Below are positions 6,337 through 7,694 of a stretch of 7,694 nt of DNA, piece by piece. The stretch lies in NCBI GenBank assembly GCA_001577185.1, contig LSCM01000048.1, positions 1 through 7,694 of the forward strand, read 5' to 3'. Within the stretch, counting starts at the first letter, position 1. Every line of letters begins with the position of its first letter. Made by a program: the position numbers and the translations under genes. Source of the stretch: Cloacimonetes bacterium TCS62. Its GTDB lineage: Bacteria; Cloacimonadota; Cloacimonadia; Cloacimonadales; TCS61. The notes below the pieces were generated by a model. It had not been told where the DNA came from, did no database searches, and worked only from the letters and a program-made list of their open reading frames with translations.

Positions 6337-7402
6337 TTTGGCTAGGGGTTTCTGGTATGATCACCGGGATCTCATCTAATTTTCTTCCAAAAAACAAAAA
6401 TAAAAATGCAAATAAAGCAGTAGTTAATATCAATAAAGGTATAGACTGCATTTTAAAAAGTAAAATAGTAACAAGAACAATAATAATATTGATCAGATAA
6501 ACAATGATAGCAGTAACCTTGGGAGACTTCATTGCATTTCCTATCCTGTGAGTAGAGTGATCCTTCCCACCTTGGCTTAGCTTACGTCCATCTCGTTTAC
6601 GAATAAAACTAACTAATGTGATATCGAAAATGGCATAGCTAAGTAATAATACTGGTAACAAATAATAGAAGTTATTCCCCATTCGCATAACTGCCAATCT
6701 TCCTGCTAGGATACCCATTGTCGACAAAAAATAACCGATGAACATACTCCCTGCATCTCCCAGAAATATCTTCGCCGGATTGAAATTATAGGGTAAAAAG
6801 CCAAAAACAGATCCTGCAAATGCTAAAGATATTAGTCCTATTAAGTTTGCCTGAACTACTATAGCTTCTGTTTTACTAATAAAGCTAATTGCGTAAAATC
6901 CTAATGCTAAAATACCAGACATACCAGTAATAATTCCGTCCATATTATCAAGGAAATTGAGTGCATTCATTAAGCCAACCATCCAAAGAAATATTAGTGG
7001 AAGTGTTATATAAAAAGGACCTAGCAAATTTGTTAGGTCATTAAAAAGAATGAATATAAGACAGGAAATTGCTTGCCCAATTATTTTAAGAAGCGGTTCC
7101 ATGCCATACTTATCATCTATTATACCGACAATGATGATTATCAAAGCACCTAACAAATAGCCCAAAATAGGTAAATTGAATGTATGCAAATTTGTGATTA
7201 TTGTATAAATTGTTAGTATAAAAAAACCCATGAACACTGCTACTCCACCTAATAATGGTGTAGCAGTTTTATGAACTTTCCGTGCTTCCGGATTATCCAA
7301 AAAATTTACTTTATACGCATATTTTATCAAAATCGGCGTAAGGCTGTAAACAGCTAAAAATGACAGCACAAGAACCGATAAAAACATATAAATTATATTC
7401 AT
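6320..7402 (-). CDS. WecA/TagO-type polyprenyl-phosphate GlcNAc-1-phosphate transferase
   Basis: This 360-residue polytopic inner-membrane protein of the MraY/WecA family (about ten hydrophobic segments) transfers a UDP-sugar's sugar-1-phosphate to undecaprenyl phosphate, starting synthesis of O-antigen, teichoic-acid-like or other surface glycans. Family motifs are all visible: DNPEARKVH (36-44) followed by P-L-L-G-G (49-53), the Asp pair DD (96-97) in GIIDDKYG, NALNFLDNMDG (146-156), FLGDAGS (213-219) and the cytoplasmic loop GGKDHSTHRI (278-287). The last resembles the D-H-S-x-H-R form of the HR loop and argues for WecA/TagO rather than MraY. The sugar cannot be read from sequence; UDP-GlcNAc is the commonest. 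The C-terminus ends in a short hydrophilic tail (ETPSQNGGQN). The ATG start has a good GAGG (7408-7411) five bases upstream. It is the first gene of the run, after a 193-base spacer, and its 3' end overlaps the metallo-hydrolase gene. Confidence 0.92.
   Translation of the reverse strand: MNIIYMFLSVLVLSFLAVYSLTPILIKYAYKVNFLDNPEARKVHKTATPLLGGVAVFMGFFILTIYTIITNLHTFNLPILGYLLGALIIIIVGIIDDKYGMEPLLKIIGQAISCLIFILFNDLTNLLGPFYITLPLIFLWMVGLMNALNFLDNMDGIITGMSGILALGFYAISFISKTEAIVVQANLIGLISLAFAGSVFGFLPYNFNPAKIFLGDAGSMFIGYFLSTMGILAGRLAVMRMGNNFYYLLPVLLLSYAIFDITLVSFIRKRDGRKLSQGGKDHSTHRIGNAMKSPKVTAIIVYLINIIIVLVTILLFKMQSIPLLILTTALFAFLFLFFGRKLDEIPVIIPETPSQNGGQN
6330..6334 (-). promoter_or_regulatory. Shine-Dalgarno-like GGAGG inside the annotated start of the metallo-hydrolase
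   Basis: The minus strand reads ATG GAG GAC AAA ATT AAA. GGAGG begins at the last base of the ATG and lies five bases before ATT (6322-6324). Upstream of the ATG the sequence is CCCCTAGCCAAA, with no purine-rich ribosome site. Starting at the ATT would give MKVKILGSAPGMP, the usual N-terminus for this fold, and would overlap the preceding TAA by one base as ATTAA. An ATG start driven by coupling remains possible. Confidence 0.4.
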
Positions 7403-7595
7403 ATGATCCTCAAGTTTATTTATATTTTTTTTTTAGTTTTTTTTACTTTCTTATTTTGTCAATGATTTATAGGAATGATTTGCTTAGTCCTCTGTTTATA
7501 CAACCTAATTAGCAATCTTTTTTTTAATTGGTGAAATTATCAAAGATCTGTATTTGCTTAATTTTGTTACAATACGATTTTAACAATTGAGAATA
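7403..7595 (-). other. Intergenic spacer upstream of the eight-gene operon, probable promoter region
   Basis: This 193-base stretch is very AT-rich, with no ORF I can support. Read on the minus strand it contains a perfect TTGACA (7457-7462) followed by A-rich runs, and a TATAAA (7419-7424). The two are 32 bases apart, too far to form one sigma-70-type promoter, and no good -10 lies 16-18 bases after the TTGACA. A promoter for the operon should lie here, but I cannot fix its position. It also holds an 8-base direct repeat AAATCATT at a 13-base period (7461-7468 and 7474-7481), a 9-base direct repeat TAAGCAAAT (7478-7486 and 7552-7560), and a weak inverted repeat just after the upstream gene's stop. 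No intrinsic terminator with a T-tract is evident. Confidence 0.4.
7408..7411 (-). promoter_or_regulatory. Ribosome binding site of the WecA-type gene
   Basis: GAGG followed by five bases (ATCAT) and ATG on the minus strand. It sets the start at 7400-7402 and marks the translational head of the operon. Confidence 0.7.
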
Positions 7596-7694
7596 TTATT
7601 TTAACAGAAGCATTTTGTTTACTGCCAATTCTTTATTACCGGAAACCAATTTGTAGAGATAAACATCAGATGGAACAGGTTTTCCATTATCGTT
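7596..7694 (-). CDS. C-terminal end of a secreted protein with a type IX (FlgD-like) sorting tail
   Basis: Only the last 32 codons are in the window; the gene enters from the right edge and stops at TAA (7596-7598). The translation begins NDNGKPVPSDVYLYKLVSGN and ends NKMLLLK. The pattern N-G-x-x-V-x-S-x-V/I-Y-x-Y-x-L...G...KMLLLK is the hallmark of the T9SS type A sorting domain / FlgD Ig-like C-terminus that ends many secreted and surface proteins of FCB-group bacteria (the signal is often written as ending K-x-x-x-x-K). It implies that the full protein is exported through a type IX system. Its catalytic or binding part lies outside the window, so its function is unknown. A 193-base spacer separates it from the WecA-type gene, so it is probably a different transcription unit on the same strand. 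Confidence 0.8.
   Translation of the reverse strand, partial: NDNGKPVPSDVYLYKLVSGNKELAVNKMLLLK

Noticed and set aside
6320..7402. Identification of the transferase as MraY (peptidoglycan lipid I synthesis)
   Set aside because: The N-terminal D-N-P-E-A-R-K-x-H motif and the KDHSTHRI loop fit the WecA/TagO branch, and there are no mur or division genes beside it.
7419..7462. TTGACA and TATAAA as a single promoter
   Set aside because: The two boxes are 32 bases apart rather than about 17, and no acceptable -10 box lies at the right distance from the TTGACA.
7564..7586. Inverted repeat TTGTTA...TAACAA after the stop of the right-edge gene, considered as a terminator
   Set aside because: The stem is only 6 A/T-rich base pairs with an 11-base loop and no T-tract follows on the minus strand, so it does not qualify as an intrinsic terminator.

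Overview
The window is AT-rich, and every gene I can support lies on the minus strand, so transcription runs from high to low coordinates. Several features point to a diderm, didermal-envelope bacterium of the FCB group: a type IX secretion (T9SS/FlgD-like) C-terminal sorting tail, a PorV/PorQ-type outer-membrane protein, two lipoproteins (one with an N-terminal NPLDP motif) and a DUF5683-like membrane protein. Cloacimonadota is my best guess. That placement is inference from gene content and composition, not from a marker gene.

Layout in transcription order. (1) 7694-7596 is the extreme C-terminus of a secreted protein with a T9SS-type sorting tail, cut by the window edge. (2) 7595-7403 is a 193-base spacer, the only sizeable non-coding stretch and the likely home of the promoter for what follows. 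(3) A tightly packed run of eight genes follows: a WecA/TagO-type polyprenyl-phosphate sugar-1-phosphate transferase, an RNase Z-like metallo-beta-lactamase-fold hydrolase, a TPR lipoprotein, a DUF5683-like membrane protein, a fibronectin type III lipoprotein, a PcrA/UvrD helicase, a PorV/PorQ-like outer-membrane beta-barrel protein, and the first 29 codons of dxr (ispC). Junctions range from 26-base overlaps to 9-base gaps, so this looks like one operon with translational coupling.

Most of the operon serves the envelope: lipid-linked glycan initiation, two lipoproteins, a membrane protein and an outer-membrane protein. dxr also fits, because the MEP pathway supplies the isoprenoid precursors of the undecaprenyl phosphate used by the WecA-type enzyme. 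The helicase and the metallo-hydrolase are the outliers.

The most interesting signal concerns start codons. The PorV-like gene has no ATG, GTG or TTG that would include its obvious signal peptide and conserved N-terminal motif. Instead a good Shine-Dalgarno sequence (AGGAG) sits 6 bases before an ATT codon followed by AAA AAA. The metallo-hydrolase gene shows a similar arrangement: GGAGG lies 5 bases before an ATT codon that overlaps the upstream stop as ATTAA, whereas its in-frame ATG has no Shine-Dalgarno in front of it. Two candidate ATT starts in one operon deserve a check. I found no RNA genes, CRISPR arrays, insertion sequences or defence genes.
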